Assembly: GCA_003255065.1 (NCBI GenBank)
Contig: QAOA01007038.1
Location: 71,589 to 135,588 of the forward strand
Reading direction: 5' to 3'
Length of the DNA: 64,000 nucleotides
Source: Cercis canadensis
Lineage: Eukaryota; Streptophyta; Magnoliopsida; Fabales; Fabaceae
The notes beneath the pieces are model-generated. The model ran no database searches and was not told the DNA's origin. It was given only the letters and a program-made list of their open reading frames with translations. The translations under genes and the position numbers were made by a program. How positions within the stretch are numbered: position 1 is the stretch's first letter; each line of letters begins with the position of its first letter. Positions 1 through 11,963 of this stretch are shown piece after piece.

Positions 1-660
1 TGGTTGACAGTTGTTTGTTGTAATGTGTGCTGAGTACCTACATATAGAGAGTAGCTACAAGCCTATAAGCACAGAAGACAGTTTTTAGTTTGGAAAAACC
101 ACTCCGAACCTTTTCCTGCTGTGACTCTTATTAAATTGTGAATTTATACCCTCACTCTGCTTATTTGGCTTACCCTTCTGTTTGAGGTTTTCAATATTGG
201 TAATCAATGGTAGCTAGTCTGTGTAGGAGGGGGAAAAAAGGTAATTAGTCTGTGTGAAGTAATGTGATGATTCCATATTGAAATTACATCACAACTATTT
301 GGCAAGATCAGGATTTTGAACATTTTGACAAACATGAGATTTGGAAAAACAGTAATAATGAAACATAGAATTACTTTATTCACAGGGTGGAATGATGTCT
401 AAGTTCCACCGTATTAATTATCTGTCAGTTTTGTGTTTGTGGTCTGGTGTTTTTGGGTCTGGATAATTGCCATGTTACTGGAATTTGTGGTAGTTTATGA
501 ACAAATTCTTTCCTTTCATTTCTTGCTTGATAGGTTCTCTTTTGGGTTTTGGTTCCCATATAAAGATATCATTCAAATCCAATTTTCCTCTAGCTTTTAA
601 TATTCTCTGTTTTGCTTGAGAGAGACGCATGTTGTGTTAGAATGGAATTCACAATGATTA
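1..660. other. AT-rich intergenic, no gene seen
   Basis: No open frame of note, no recognisable protein similarity and no terminal repeat structure. The stretch ends at the 9-bp target duplication of the MITE that follows. It could be the 3' flank of a gene outside the window, but nothing here shows that. Confidence 0.5.
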
Positions 661-669
661 TAAATTCTT

Positions 670-1203
670 GGCTTAATTGCAATTTTGGTCCCCCTATTTT
701 AACCACTTGAATGTTTTGGTCCTCCTTCTTTAAAAATGAACTATTAAGTCTCTCTATATTTATAAAATGTACAAGTTTAGTCCATTTATCTTTAAGTCAA
801 AATTTCTAAGTTTATTTCAAGGTATAAAGTTCTCTGATTCATAATTCTACCGTTCAGATTGAAGTTTTACATCTTGTGAACCTCTTCACTAAATTTTAGC
901 TCGATCTAATTGTGGGACTCAACTCAAAATATGAAAATCATAAGTTTCATCTAATCGAAAATTTAGATTTTTTCACTGTTAGATCGAGCTGAAATTTAAT
1001 GGGAAGATTCACAAGACATAGTTCTTCAATCTGAACGGTGTGATTATGAATTAGAGAACTTTACTAAGAATTTTGACTTAAAGATAAATGGACTAAACTT
1101 GTACATTTTATGAATATAGAGGGACTCAATAGTTCACTCTTAAAGAAGGAGGACCAAAACGTTCAAGTGGTTAAAATAGGGGGATCAAAATTGTAATTAA
1201 GCC
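670..1203. mobile_element. Mutator-like foldback MITE
   Basis: A 534-bp non-coding element that is almost entirely an inverted repeat. The left arm begins GGCTTAATTGCAATTTTGG and the right arm ends with its near-perfect reverse complement; the arms run about 220-240 bp with a short central spacer. It is flanked by a perfect 9-bp direct repeat TAAATTCTT (661-669 and 1204-1212), the size made by Mutator-superfamily transposases. No coding capacity, so it would have been moved in trans. Confidence 0.85.
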
Positions 1204-1392
1204 TAAATTCTTTTAAATGCATCTTGCATTGTTGTATTTGGTTCCTCGGTTTGTCATTTATTTTGTTTCAATATTAGTAACCTTGTTTTTATGCTCAATA
1301 CGATTGTATTGCTTATGCTTTTTTTTTTTTTTGGGGGGGGGAGGGGGGGTTTGGATTGGAGAACAGGTGAAATCAGGGTTTTAGGATAGGAC

Positions 1393-4300
1393 AAAACTTA
1401 GGTAAAGTTCTGTAGGTACTAGTGGTGTTGTTCCCCTATTAAAATATATTATATGTATTATTTTTTTTCACATTTGTGCTACCTCAACATCACCTCTTAT
1501 GTAACGGCATTACTTGCCGTATCCCTTTCTTGATCTCTTTTTCACGTTGGGTTCTCCATCATCTCTCGCTCTTGGCATCACACACCGCATCTCTCAACTT
1601 CCCTCCCTCTCAGTTCTGATTCTTCTTTTGTCTTCAATAACTGCTTCCTCGAGTTTCCTGTTAGGTCGGTGCTTGCTCATTTGAAGAGAAATTGTAGGCC
1701 TTATTTGATTTTCTATTTTTGCATATTGCACATTCTCTGGAACTGGATGACAGCAGGGAGATGTAGAACAACTGAATTTGAGGGAAGAATGGATGTCGTT
1801 GCCGGTGCTAGTGGCAGTGCTGGTGCCTTGTGTTTTGATCTCAAGCTTCACCTCTTCCCTATCTGATGCGATTAAGAGTATAGAGAGGGGCATAAGCTTA
1901 GAGTAGGAATTGATTGTTTTTTTCTTTTTTTGTTGTTATCAATGTTGATTATGGTATCAAGTGTGGCATTGGCATTTCTAAATTTCATTTGATGGCAACA
2001 ATCTTTTAGTTAATGAATTCATTTTAAATGTTTGATAGAATGTCTCTGTGGCTTGCTTTTGAGCTTTCTTTTATGTAGTTGGGAATTGTAATGAGAAAGT
2101 TTGTCATCTTGTTGGTTCATATTTTTATTGACTCTTGCATATTGAGTTAAGTTCCCTTTATTTTATTTCCGTATGGTTGCAAGAATCCAGGGAACCGGGG
2201 ATAGTAGTATCACGTGTTAAAAAATATAAACATCATATACTGTCTTTGTAACATACATGAATACACAAATCATTTCAGCAAAAATGTAGAATCATTGAAC
2301 TAGAAGTAACACTGTTTATATTCTTGGTAACACAAATGATTGGTAGTGAAGGAACACTGGGTTTAATAACAAAAGTAACACTGCATCTTTAGAAAATTCC
2401 CTAGCATTCTTTGGTAGATTGATTCTTTCTTTCTGCGAATGTGTTCTTTTCTCTAAATTTGCTCTGATCCATCAAACTATATTCTTATAACTATCCATCA
2501 GATCTATATTGTCTGTGCCCTTGTAATAAAATTTTCATCAAATATGTTGTACACATTTATTACTCATTATATAGAATATATCTCATCAATTCCGATCCTG
2601 GAGATGAGATGAGATGGAGAGCTTTTACATTGATGTTTTCTTTTATCTTTCTGCTGTATTATTTTGTGTTTTCTTTCTGGTGGATAGCTTATCCTCTCTT
2701 CATCTTTGACTCTTCGTTTCTTAATAAAATGCTTCTTTTATCTCAAGAGAAAAAAAAAAAAAAATCTGATCTTGGACATATGTTGATGCAAGTCATAGGC
2801 CAAAGGCCAAAACCATCTGACATGTCAATTCTAAGTTTGATGGCATGATTGCTTGTTTTTGGTTTCCACTCAGTGAGTTTCAATTTATAAACAACAATTC
2901 ATGATTATCATTGCAAATCACAATATGTAAACCTGTCATAAACGTATACAAGCAAAAATGTAGAATCATTGAACTAGACTTAAGCAAACCAATAAAGCTG
3001 CAAAACTACTTAAATTCTTTTGGACTAGCAAACAAAGTTTAGAAATTGTAACAAAATGACAAAATAGTTATCTCCATCAATCAATTGAACATCAAATAGG
3101 CCTATACAAAAATTAGTTGAAATCATGTCTTGGCTTGAGAGAATGCCTACTGTAATGTCGTATAATAAGCAACTTTTGTCCTCATCTCTTGTTAAAATTT
3201 GATGTCTTGACTTTGTCAAAATTATATGTCTGTATTGTCAAATAGGAAAAAAAAAAAAAAAAAAAATTAGCAAATAAGTAGAAAAATATAATAACTTATT
3301 ATAAATTACATATTGAATAATCTAACATGGGTCATACTCATATGAGCTATTGTGGGAACTTAACATCCTTGTAAAAATGGCACATGTTGTACATAAAAAA
3401 AATAAAATTAAAATACATATAAGAGTAAGCAATAATATCTATTAAATTTCTGTAACATATGTAAGTACCTGTGATTGGCCATATAGTATAATTAGAGTGG
3501 GCATGGTAAGATAAAAAAATTTCTTAGTGGATTGCACTTGTGAGCATCTCTAATTTTTTTTTTTTCTAATTTTTTCTCTGCAAAACTTTTAGGTCTACCT
3601 TTTACACAAGACACACCATCTTTTCTTTTTATACCCTTGGCTTGAGATTCATTATTTTTTTCAGTTGAAACAATAGCCTTGTCACCTATTGCAGCTTGAT
3701 TAGCTTGACCATTTACATCAACCTTTACATGCATTCCTTATCAAAGATACTTGCCAACAAATGAAATTTAGAAATACCAATACCTCATTTGACACTATAA
3801 TCAAATGTCATAACATAAAAAATATAAAATAAAAAAATAATAATAAGTTATAGGTTGGAAACTCGTCCAATACAGTTTGAGTTTTTATACATATAAAAAG
3901 AGGGGGAGGGGATAAGTTTAGCACATGATTGTGCTTTACCTGTGATGAATATAATGAGATCTTAATCTCTCCCATATCTGACACGATTTTTCTACCCTCT
4001 TTATCAAGTAAATCCCTTCCTACTATCATCTTTATTGTCTATACATCCCAAAACACCATCTCAAAGTGTAAATAATACACTAACAGTCGTTTTATTATGT
4101 AAATTACAAATCACTTCTGCCAAAGTTTTGAAATATCCAGTTGTGCGTACATTCGTTCAAGCAAAAAGACAGACAAGGAAAGAACTACTACCTAACAAAT
4201 AAACCAATTCAGTAGTCACAAAACAAAGAAAAGTAAGGCATCACCAAAAGTTAAACAGCAGTTCATGTCCATCAATTCAATTTAAAAATTACTAACACAT

Positions 4301-5058
4301 TGATTTAAGAATTCTTCAGAGTAACATCTCAACAAAAATACCCAAGCCATCTATCTTGTGTTCATCCTTATACAAAAAATGGCAATAGATGCATGAACCC
4401 AAATTAATATGGAAAAAGAAAAAATAAATCTACAACATTCTATTCATAGCAAGGCCAAATCAACCTCTCAAAAAAAAAAAAAAAAAAAAAAAACAAAAAG
4501 TTACTGATTTCTAATCAAATGTCAAAATTTAGTTTCCAACTATATAAGATTCCTTAGTCAATTTTAAATTTTTCTCTATTTACCTAATGTTTTAATAATA
4601 ATTTGACATGAACTTTAAAAGATAACAACACACACTTGCAGTGGCAATGTCAGAGTTCGTCCCGAGATGGTCAACGGCAGCTGAAAACAGATGATATGGG
4701 GAGAGAGCAAAGTTATAGACAACAAAGACGAAAAAATAAGGCTTGTAATTTCTTTTCAATTGAGCAAGCACCGATCTAACAAGGAAGTCGAGAGAGTGGT
4801 TATTGAAGATAGAAGGTAAATCAGAATTGGGAGGGAGGGAAGTTGAGAGATGCGGTGGTGATGTCAAGAGTGAGAGATGATGGAGAACCCAACATGAAAG
4901 AGAGATCGAGAAGGGGAAGAAGAAAGGGTAACGACAAGTAATGCTGTTACATAAAAGCATACGTTAACGTGGCTTTGATGTGTAAAAAAATAATATATTT
5001 ATTATGTTTTAATAGGAAAACAACACCACAAACACCTATGAAATTTTACCTAAGTTTT
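1393..5058. mobile_element. Element with long inverted arms, possibly MULE-like
   Basis: Two arms of roughly 320 bp in opposite orientation bound this 3.7-kb segment. The left arm (1393 to about 1715) starts AAAACTTAGGTAAAGTT; the right arm (about 4735-5058) is its diverged reverse complement. Both contain the same run around GTTGGGTTCTCCATCATCTC. Between them lie AT-rich DNA and a short basic minus-strand ORF that resembles the tail of FAR1-type proteins. Long inverted arms suggest a Mutator-like element, but I found no matching 9-bp duplication at the outer ends, so two independent insertions in opposite orientation remain possible. Confidence 0.5.
3492..3734 (-). pseudogene. Possible FAR1/MULE C-terminal remnant
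   Basis: An 80-codon minus-strand frame with a basic segment reading KGRPKSFAEKKLEKKKI followed by a single HKC. FAR1-related and MULE proteins often carry a 'KGRPKS' basic stretch before a zinc-knuckle near the C-terminus; here the knuckle is not complete. It lies inside the long-inverted-arm element, which fits a decayed element-encoded protein. The similarity is short and judged by eye, so the frame may be chance. Confidence 0.3.
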
Positions 5059-5266
5059 ATTCTTTAAGATATTTCTCATGACTAAGTAGAAACTTGCACA
5101 TGAGGATATAAATGGGGCCAATAAATGTATATTTCTTGCAACTCAGCATCATTGTACCTTTATTATACCCTGTTTTGGCCGTCTAGTGATTTTATTCATA
5201 CTTGCTTGTCAGTTTCATGCAACATGAGAGGGGGATTTTAAGCTACCTAGTTATGTGGGAGGGTCT

Positions 5267-5560
5267 ACAAGTTTGGGGTGGAACAAAATTTTGATCTTGG
5301 TACCATTATGAAGATTTTAAAAAACTGAGTCACTTAATATATGTCATATTCTCAAATTGTTGATAGAATTTGAATTTAATAGGATATAAAAAAATTACTA
5401 ATATTTTAATATACTTTTTGGCACATTTCTTCTATTGTTTTATTTATGTATTTTATAAGAAATTATTTATTTTGACACATATTAGGTGATTTAGTTTTTC
5501 ATTTTTTCAAAATCTTCGCAATAATATTAAAATAAAAAATTTATTCTACCCTAAACTTAT
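5267..5560. mobile_element. MITE with about 90-bp inverted ends
   Basis: The left end (CAAGTTTGGGGTGGAACA) and the right end (TTCTACCCTAAACTT) are diverged reverse complements, and the similarity continues inward through a shared segment around GAAGATTTT and CACxTAATATxTGTCA. About 294 bp, no coding capacity. The target duplication is not clear, so the superfamily is unassigned. Confidence 0.55.
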
Positions 5561-7689
5561 TGAATTTTTTATTTTTTATTTTTAGCCTTTAAGATATCAA
5601 GGATAGCTTAGGATTCCCATGTGAGAGACAACCCTTTAGGTATATTCAAGATTGCATGCTTGATAAGGTAAGGAATCTAGAGTCGTACAGGTAAATACAC
5701 TTCTTTAGGAGAAAAAAGAAAAGAAATTACTTTTCTCTTTTGATGATAAAGCAGAATCCAAAGACAATTTCAGGACTTCTACTTTATGAAAGGCTAATGC
5801 TAAATAATAAATACCAAACCAAAAGCATAATAATCGAAATTCATCCATTGATCAATACGACAAGACATGCCTAACTGGTAAAGTCATGGCCGAAAGTAAA
5901 AGAAATGAATAAGTCCAAATCTAAGGAAGTTCTGATTGGAAAGAATGATCTTCCTATTGAAGTGGTTTGTGTGAGCCACCTGCCCATAGTGACATTTTGG
6001 TTGAGAGGCAGATAAGACCATAGTGAGAACATGGACTAAAACCTTGTTTTATTCCCTCACTTATATACTTGTTCTCAATTTAGTTTTTCACTCTTCTTCT
6101 TATTATTATTATTATTATTTCAGTTCCTCACTCTTCAATTTCACTTTAAAATAGATTTTCTTTTTGTCTTTTTTTTTTTTGGGTACTTTAACTATGATTT
6201 TAAATACAAATATAAAACCCACAAATTCTGAAAACGAATTCAGTACTGCTCGACCATAGAACGATGAAGCTAACATGGCATCATATCTATGACATGAACT
6301 ATTATCTTACACGGTGGCAATAAACTCAACTTTTATAGTGTTTTAATGACTTGTCCTAGTCCCACTTAAAGCCACATCGTTCTAGACATATTGGAGAAAA
6401 GTTTGCTAGGAACTACTCCGTACCACTTAAACATTTCCTCCCTTTTCTTTTTTCCTTCATTTCAGAAAACATCATCTTCTTCTTTGCCTTTTCTCGTTTT
6501 CGGTTTTCATGTCTTTTCATTATCAAATTCTGGGTAGCTAGTAAATAGTCTACCACTTCAGTTTATCTCCAATTTATTGTTTTGTTGCAAGTTGATTTTT
6601 TCCCCACTTTCTTTTATATGTTTACAAGCTCTAACAGTGGCTATGGTGTATTAATCAGCCACCAACGACCACAAAAACTCAAAAAGCATCCGCCTATCAA
6701 TGAACTTGACAAGTGAGTACCCATTACCACCCGAGAATTAATAAAAACACATTTGATGGAGCCAGATAACTTTTTTAAGTGCACATGATGCAGAAGAGAG
6801 AAAATTATAGATTTGAAAATCTTGGCATTGAGAAAGAAATGAATTCTCCATTAAGGTGTTATTTACATCCAAAGTTATTAGATTCAAACCAAATGTTTAC
6901 ATAGACAAGAAATCACAAACAAAAGAAAAAAAGAAAATAGGAAATAACACTGACAAAGAGTAAAAACATATATCAGCCTCCAATATAATTTAGTGTATTG
7001 GTATTGCTGTAATTAAGTAAAAACGTATCAGATTCAAGAGGGCAGTGTAACATGGTTACAGTTTGTCCCTATTCTCTTGCAATTGGTTGATGTTTGGACA
7101 TCGAAAGTGAATTTGATTGGATAGTGATGATACTTGACTAAAAGCACTATGGTAAAAGGACAACAATACCCTTGCTTAAGATATACCTCTACCTTCACCT
7201 TCCAAGTCTCGTTAAGTCACTCATTCACACCATTACCAAGCTGACCTGAGCATCGAAGGAGGCACTAGAGCTTGGGCTCCGGCCTCCCTGATTGTACTCT
7301 TCTCTTTATAGGTCACCGGACAACCCGTCCTCCACATATATAAAGCCTGATCTTACACGCCGATCATTCAGCCTCTCATGAATGATGCTTTCTACTACAA
7401 AGACAGAAAAAAAAAATGGTATAATAGCCACTTAATTTTCATATCGAGGAAAATTGTTCCTTACACAAACATGAAGCTGAATCACTTCCTACATGCTCCT
7501 ATGCATTTAAATATCTATATAATCATATGGTCATATATATCATACTTGTACAAATTCATCAAAAGGAGAAGAGAAAAAAAATTTAAACAAACTGATATAG
7601 CTTAAATCTGCTAGCAGAGAATACAATGAAATCAATGAAATGAATAACTTCACCTAATGCACAACACTATAATTTCTACAGCTAACCTT
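5561..7689. other. Intergenic, downstream of the FBT gene
   Basis: AT-rich, no credible ORF. Contains a (TTA)n run near 6100-6119. Around 7220-7370 a more GC-rich patch (GACCTGAGCATCGAAGGAGG followed by CACATATATAAAGCC) resembles the end of a Gypsy LTR, but no partner repeat or boundary was found. The last 100-200 bases are probably 3' UTR of the transporter gene on the minus strand. Confidence 0.4.
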
Positions 7690-8733
7690 TTAGTCTGCCT
7701 TCTTGGCTTTTGATTTTCTGTCGTCAGGTATGCATGACGACCAATAGATTGGCAACAGAGTGCATGCTGCTTGTATCAAAAGTGCAAGTGGAAGTCCAGA
7801 AAAATCATTCCCTGTTACCTTAACGTATGACGCAAGTGCAACACCAAGGTATCCGCTCACTATGAATGCAAGGGCTACAGCAGACATTAGAAATGCCATT
7901 ATCGATCCCTCGCAACCCGGAGGACAGAGCTGTGCGATTAAGATACTGAATGGCAGAATCTTAAAGAAAAACAGAACTTCTAAGAATCCTGAGAAGATTA
8001 CAACATAGAGTGAATCAGACACACCCATTTGTCGATAAAAGCCTTGCACGAACAAGAAATCTGAAAACATGAAGACTGCCATCATAACCTGAATGGCAGA
8101 TATTAGTTTTCTTGGTGGGACTGATTTCAAAAACTGATTATAAATGATGCCCCACAGAAGCATAGCTGCTTGGCCAAACACCTTAGAGATACCCAATACT
8201 GATGAGTCAAGTTTCAAATACTGTGTCTGGTAAAAGAACATGGTGCCTGTAAGTGCAGGAATAATGGCATATGATGCTGCGAACCATGATATTGAGTAAG
8301 CAATCTCAGGTTTTCTTAAAGTAAGCAATAGCTCTGAAAGCTGTCCCAGCAGATGGACTTTTTGGGAGCCCAAGAGAGCTCTCACGAACAGAAATGGTTA
8401 TAAAGAATTGGAGAGCAACAAGAAGTCCAAAAACAAAAAACATAGACTGTGCGGAGAATCGGCCAATGGCAATGCCACCAAGAAGGTTTCCAAGGACACC
8501 CCCAATAGAGGAAGCTATCCAAACAAATGATTGGAGGTTTCCTGAGGAAGATGATTGGGATTGCTTGGTTGACGAAGCAGGCTGTTTACTTGTCTCTGCA
8601 ACAATGGCATCATTTGCTACCTCAGCTATTGAAGCACCAAGATTACTGAGAAGGAGGTATACAGAGATAGTGAAAATTGAAATGCTTGAGGGAGAAATCG
8701 CTATAGCTAGCCATGACAGGGTCTGCAAGAAAG
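7690..8733 (-). CDS. FBT gene exon 2 with +1 frame change
   Basis: Begins after acceptor TGTGCAG (ending at 8734) and supplies the two bases that complete the split alanine codon. Frame A runs from 8731 through ...ISVRESSLGLPKSPSAG and would stop at about 8306. Frame B carries ...QLSELLLTLRKPEIAYS to the TAA at 7690-7692. Both halves are well conserved and free of other damage, so the shift is a single event. Several hydrophobic stretches fit the C-terminal six-helix half of an MFS protein, ending in a basic tail. Confidence 0.85.
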
Positions 8734-11728
8734 CTGCACAATTAGATGTAAATAAGTCTCTTAGTATGTCATTTCGCTGCTAGAAATTTGAAATCAATGA
8801 ACATACATATTTCAAATAGAAGCACAATATTCTGCTTTGATTGGAGAAATTTTTTACACATATTCACGAATATGGTGAGTGAAGAAAGTAGAAAGCATGG
8901 CATTATAGATGATTTATAACTTTAATCCTTTTCCTAGAATGAACTTGTCACAGGCTTTGAACGTGAACTGTGGCACGCACAACTAATTTATAATTTCCCA
9001 TGATTATCTCACAATGCTATATATTTAATTATTTATATGAAAAGCAAAATCATTGTTCTTTTGGAAGAAGCTTGTTGAAAGAGGTTTGACAAGTGCACTT
9101 CATCATTTTACTCTTTAGATGCTAATATTGGAATCTAATTATTGTTACATAGTTAGACAAATATAATTCAGAATGTTCATAAACCAAATTAAGAATATCA
9201 TGTTTGCCACATTTGGTTCAATACATACTTTATCTAACAAAAGTTTCTGCAGCTTAGATGCTCTACTGATATATAGCAAAGCAGTAGATGAGCTAAGGTG
9301 ACTCAGACAACATAAATTATAAATTTTCAATATTTTCTAAGAAAAAATGAAAGTGATATTTCAGTACAATAGGAGCTATATTGTTTTTCATTGCTTCCAA
9401 CCAGTCCATCTTTGTCACCATCAAAATGTCCAACATTTTCAGTGTTTGCTTAATCTACTAATTTTTGCTATTTCTTAGCTCTACATAGTCATTTTCAAAT
9501 CACTTTCTTTGTCCCAATCAGTCATGAAGGACAAGATGAAGAGGCTAAGCATCTCTAAGCCAATTAATACACTGAGATTTTAAGTGGCTGATGAATAAAT
9601 GACAAAGTGTAGACTCTATTAAAGCAGGAGATTTCATTTCAGAGCTTATGTAGAAAGTAATGACAGCAATCTGTGACTAGCATATCATATCATATCATTC
9701 TTCTTCTCCTCTAGCTTCCTTGGTTATAGTGACAATCAAAATTAGGAAAATAGTCAACTTCAAAACAATGTCCACTTTAGAAACTCTTCCTTTTATTTAT
9801 TAAGATAGAGCAAAGGGTGACACCAGCTGGAGGAATATTTATTAATTAATTTATTAGAAGTAAAGTCACTAGGATAAAAAGTAAAGTCACCTCTAAGTTT
9901 CCTTGTATGTTTTACACCACAGGACTACCAATATGCAGTTTTAAATAAGATATTTCACAAAAATCCTGTGTGAAAATATTTTAGTGTTTACTATAGGTCA
10001 GGAAATCCAAGAGTGTGAGTCTTTCCAAGGCATTGAACAAGAAGCCATTTGCAATGAGGCAAGTTGCTAATGCAACTTCTTCTCTAGGTGCTATTAGCAA
10101 TTTGGAAGAGTATAATGCTTTGACTCCATGTAGGAAATCATCTGCCACACCAAAGAAGGAGAGTCCTCTCATATTTGCCAAAATTGTTCTCTTCTATAAC
10201 CTCCATAGGAACCACAGAACCACAAGTCTAAAAACTTAAGCGCGAGCATCTTTGGACAGCTTTTATAATCCAATCCATCTAAGTTGATTTAGCTGAAAAT
10301 GCTTATTTCTTAACAGGATTGAAGGTCATAAAAAACGAGGCAGTTGGCAAGGCCATCAAAACTGCTCTTTTGAATAATAGACTAATGAAACATTATAATC
10401 TAACCTCAATGACCACAAAATTAGAGAGGATAAGGAAGAGCTTATAATAAATATAAGCATTATTCTGAAACAAAGGGGGATGGAAATGATTATTTACATA
10501 AGTCTACTACGTTGAACTCGAGATGAATAGGACCCCATAAATAAATAGGTAGGTAACATACAGGTCTATTACAGTTATTCTTGAACCCGAAAAGAACAAA
10601 ATGACAAAGAGATAATAGCTGGAATTACCAACAGAGCAATCTGTTTGTAGACATAAAATCTATTTAGATGACAACAAATGACCTGTTCTTGTTGTCAGAA
10701 TGCATATTGTCATAGAATAAACTTATAATCATGAACTAAACTCAATTCATTGCTACAGATTACAAGCTTATAATCCTAATTCCATGTAGATGGACAAGTA
10801 CAGGGCTTGAATTTGGAACTAAAAGTTTAATGAAACTATGGAAAATAAATTTATTTAGGTTCAGTTTGATTTGATAGAAACGGTTTCCATAGTTTTTCTA
10901 TGGAAACCGTTTCTATCAAAACAAACGGAGCCTTATAGAACCCGGAACACCTGAAATTTTAGTTCTTAGGCCAAATTTTTTTCCTTGGAAACTGTTTCTA
11001 TAGAAACAAACTGAGCCTTATAGAACCTGAAACACCTGCAAGCTCCCATATCCGGAGGGTATATTATTCATTATATCAGGAGGACAAATTGTATTACAGA
11101 AGATGATGTATTAAGGAAACGTCCCCATTATTGTAGACGTTATATTAAATAAGTTCTACCAAAAGCAAAAAGAAATATGGAGAATCTTGCCCATTATTTT
11201 TCAAATTCTGGAATCCCACTTCTACGGACTTTATTCTTTTTTTTTTCCTTTTTCTTTTTCCCGATATGTTTTTTCACAGAACACCTCAAAAGCCCACATT
11301 CAAAGAGGGTGTTTCAGTCAATTAGTCAATTACAGATTTACAGACACATTAAACATGAATTATGAACATGGCAAAAAAAGAAAAAAACATTTTTTTTTGA
11401 AATCAAAATAAAAAATTTGAGTCCTATTTGATTAATCAAAAGATAAAGATAAAGGGTACTATAATTTACCTCCGAGGGCGATGTAGGGAACTCGATGCTG
11501 GCCGGAGACGTAAACGGCATCGGAAATAACGCCATAGAAAGGCTTTCCAATCATGGGTAGATTGGCAGAATTCTGAAGAATTTGCAGAGTTGAAGGGTTC
11601 ACATTGAGTCCATCTTTGAGGAAGAAGTTTACTGCAAGCCATGGGCAGCACCTGAATCCTTGTACCCAATAACCCAAACCCAGTAGATTTCGGATCGGGT
11701 TTCCGCCATTGGTGTACGAAGATACCAT
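7690..11728 (-). CDS. Probable folate-biopterin transporter (FBT7-type), two exons, one frameshift
   Basis: Membrane transporter of the folate-biopterin transporter (FBT/BT1) family within the major facilitator superfamily. Coding parts are complement(11470..11728) and complement(7690..8733), with a 2736-bp GT-AG intron at 8734-11469. The spliced codon GCT joins ...ALG to AFLQTLSW, which fits the family. Exon 1 encodes the N-terminal GLGYWVQGFRCCPWLAVNFF segment; exon 2 starts with the conserved SNLGASIAEVANDAIVAE (residues 116-133) and ends with the QLCPPGCEGSIMAF helix pair. The coding length is 1303 bases, one more than a multiple of three. The frame changes near 8350-8375, in AAAAA or GGG runs after ...SSLGLPK; without one base the product would be 433 aa, normal for the family. 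Either sequencing error or a recent null allele. FBT7 assignment is from memory of the plant family. Confidence 0.85.
10858..10932. mobile_element. Tourist-like mini-MITE
   Basis: A 75-bp hairpin with arms of about 35 bp: the inner 22 bp around GATAGAAACGGTTTCC are a perfect inverted repeat and the ends read GGTTCAGTTTG and CAAACGGAGCC. Flanked on both sides by TTA (10855-10857 and 10933-10935), the 3-bp duplication typical of PIF/Harbinger-mobilised Tourist elements. It lies in the FBT intron. Confidence 0.65.
10979..11040. repeat. Partial second copy of MITE half and flank
   Basis: The segment GGAAACTGTTTCTATAGAAAC and the following AACAAACTGAGCCTTATAG repeat, with a few substitutions, the right half of the neighbouring mini-MITE and about 20 bp of its flank (10911-10954). 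A local duplication of one MITE arm. Confidence 0.6.
11470..11728 (-). CDS. FBT gene exon 1
   Basis: Start ATG at 11728-11726, 86 codons plus one base. The donor is GAG|GTAAAT, with the intron GT at 11469-11468. The start is chosen because the family-typical MVSSYT and GLGYWVQGFRC segments follow directly. Read-through past the donor meets a stop within a few codons, which supports splicing here. Confidence 0.85.
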
Positions 11729-11963
11729 GTTTAGTTCAGCTCAGAGTGTGTATTCAATGCGCGAGCGAGCTCAGCTCAGAGTGGAAACTAGCTTTGAGAG
11801 AAAGAGATGAATGAACAACGGCAAAGGGGGTTTCCGGCTTTTGAAAGGAAAGGAGGTGCCGCTTGCTGTGCTGTCCAAGACAAGAAGGTTGGAGAACACT
11901 GGAGTAGTGACAAAGTTAATAGACGACACGTAGCTATTGCGGTTTTTCTATTTTAAAGTACAA
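11729..11963 (-). promoter_or_regulatory. FBT 5' leader and proximal promoter
   Basis: The region directly upstream of the FBT start codon. Its distal part (11808-11963) is duplicated at 19780-19935. No confident TATA box was picked. The call rests on position alone. Confidence 0.4.
11808..11963. repeat. Source copy of duplicated FBT-upstream segment
   Basis: This 156-bp segment, beginning TGAATGAACAACGGC and ending TTTTAAAGTACAA, recurs in the same orientation at 19780-19935 without gaps and with about eight substitutions by eye. Confidence 0.9.

Larger units (their letters stand above)
8734..11469 (-). other. FBT intron 1
   Basis: A 2736-bp intron with GT...AG ends, AT-rich, no credible coding frame in either direction. 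It contains the short Tourist-like hairpin at 10858-10932 and a partial repeat of that hairpin's flank at about 10979-11040. Confidence 0.75.

Noticed and set aside
1594..1893. ORFs on both strands at 1594-1893
   Set aside because: They fall in the arm of the long inverted-repeat element and differ from the second arm by frame-breaking changes.
7760..8783. Plus-strand ORFs 7760-8008 and 8394-8783
   Set aside because: Antisense shadows of FBT exon 2.
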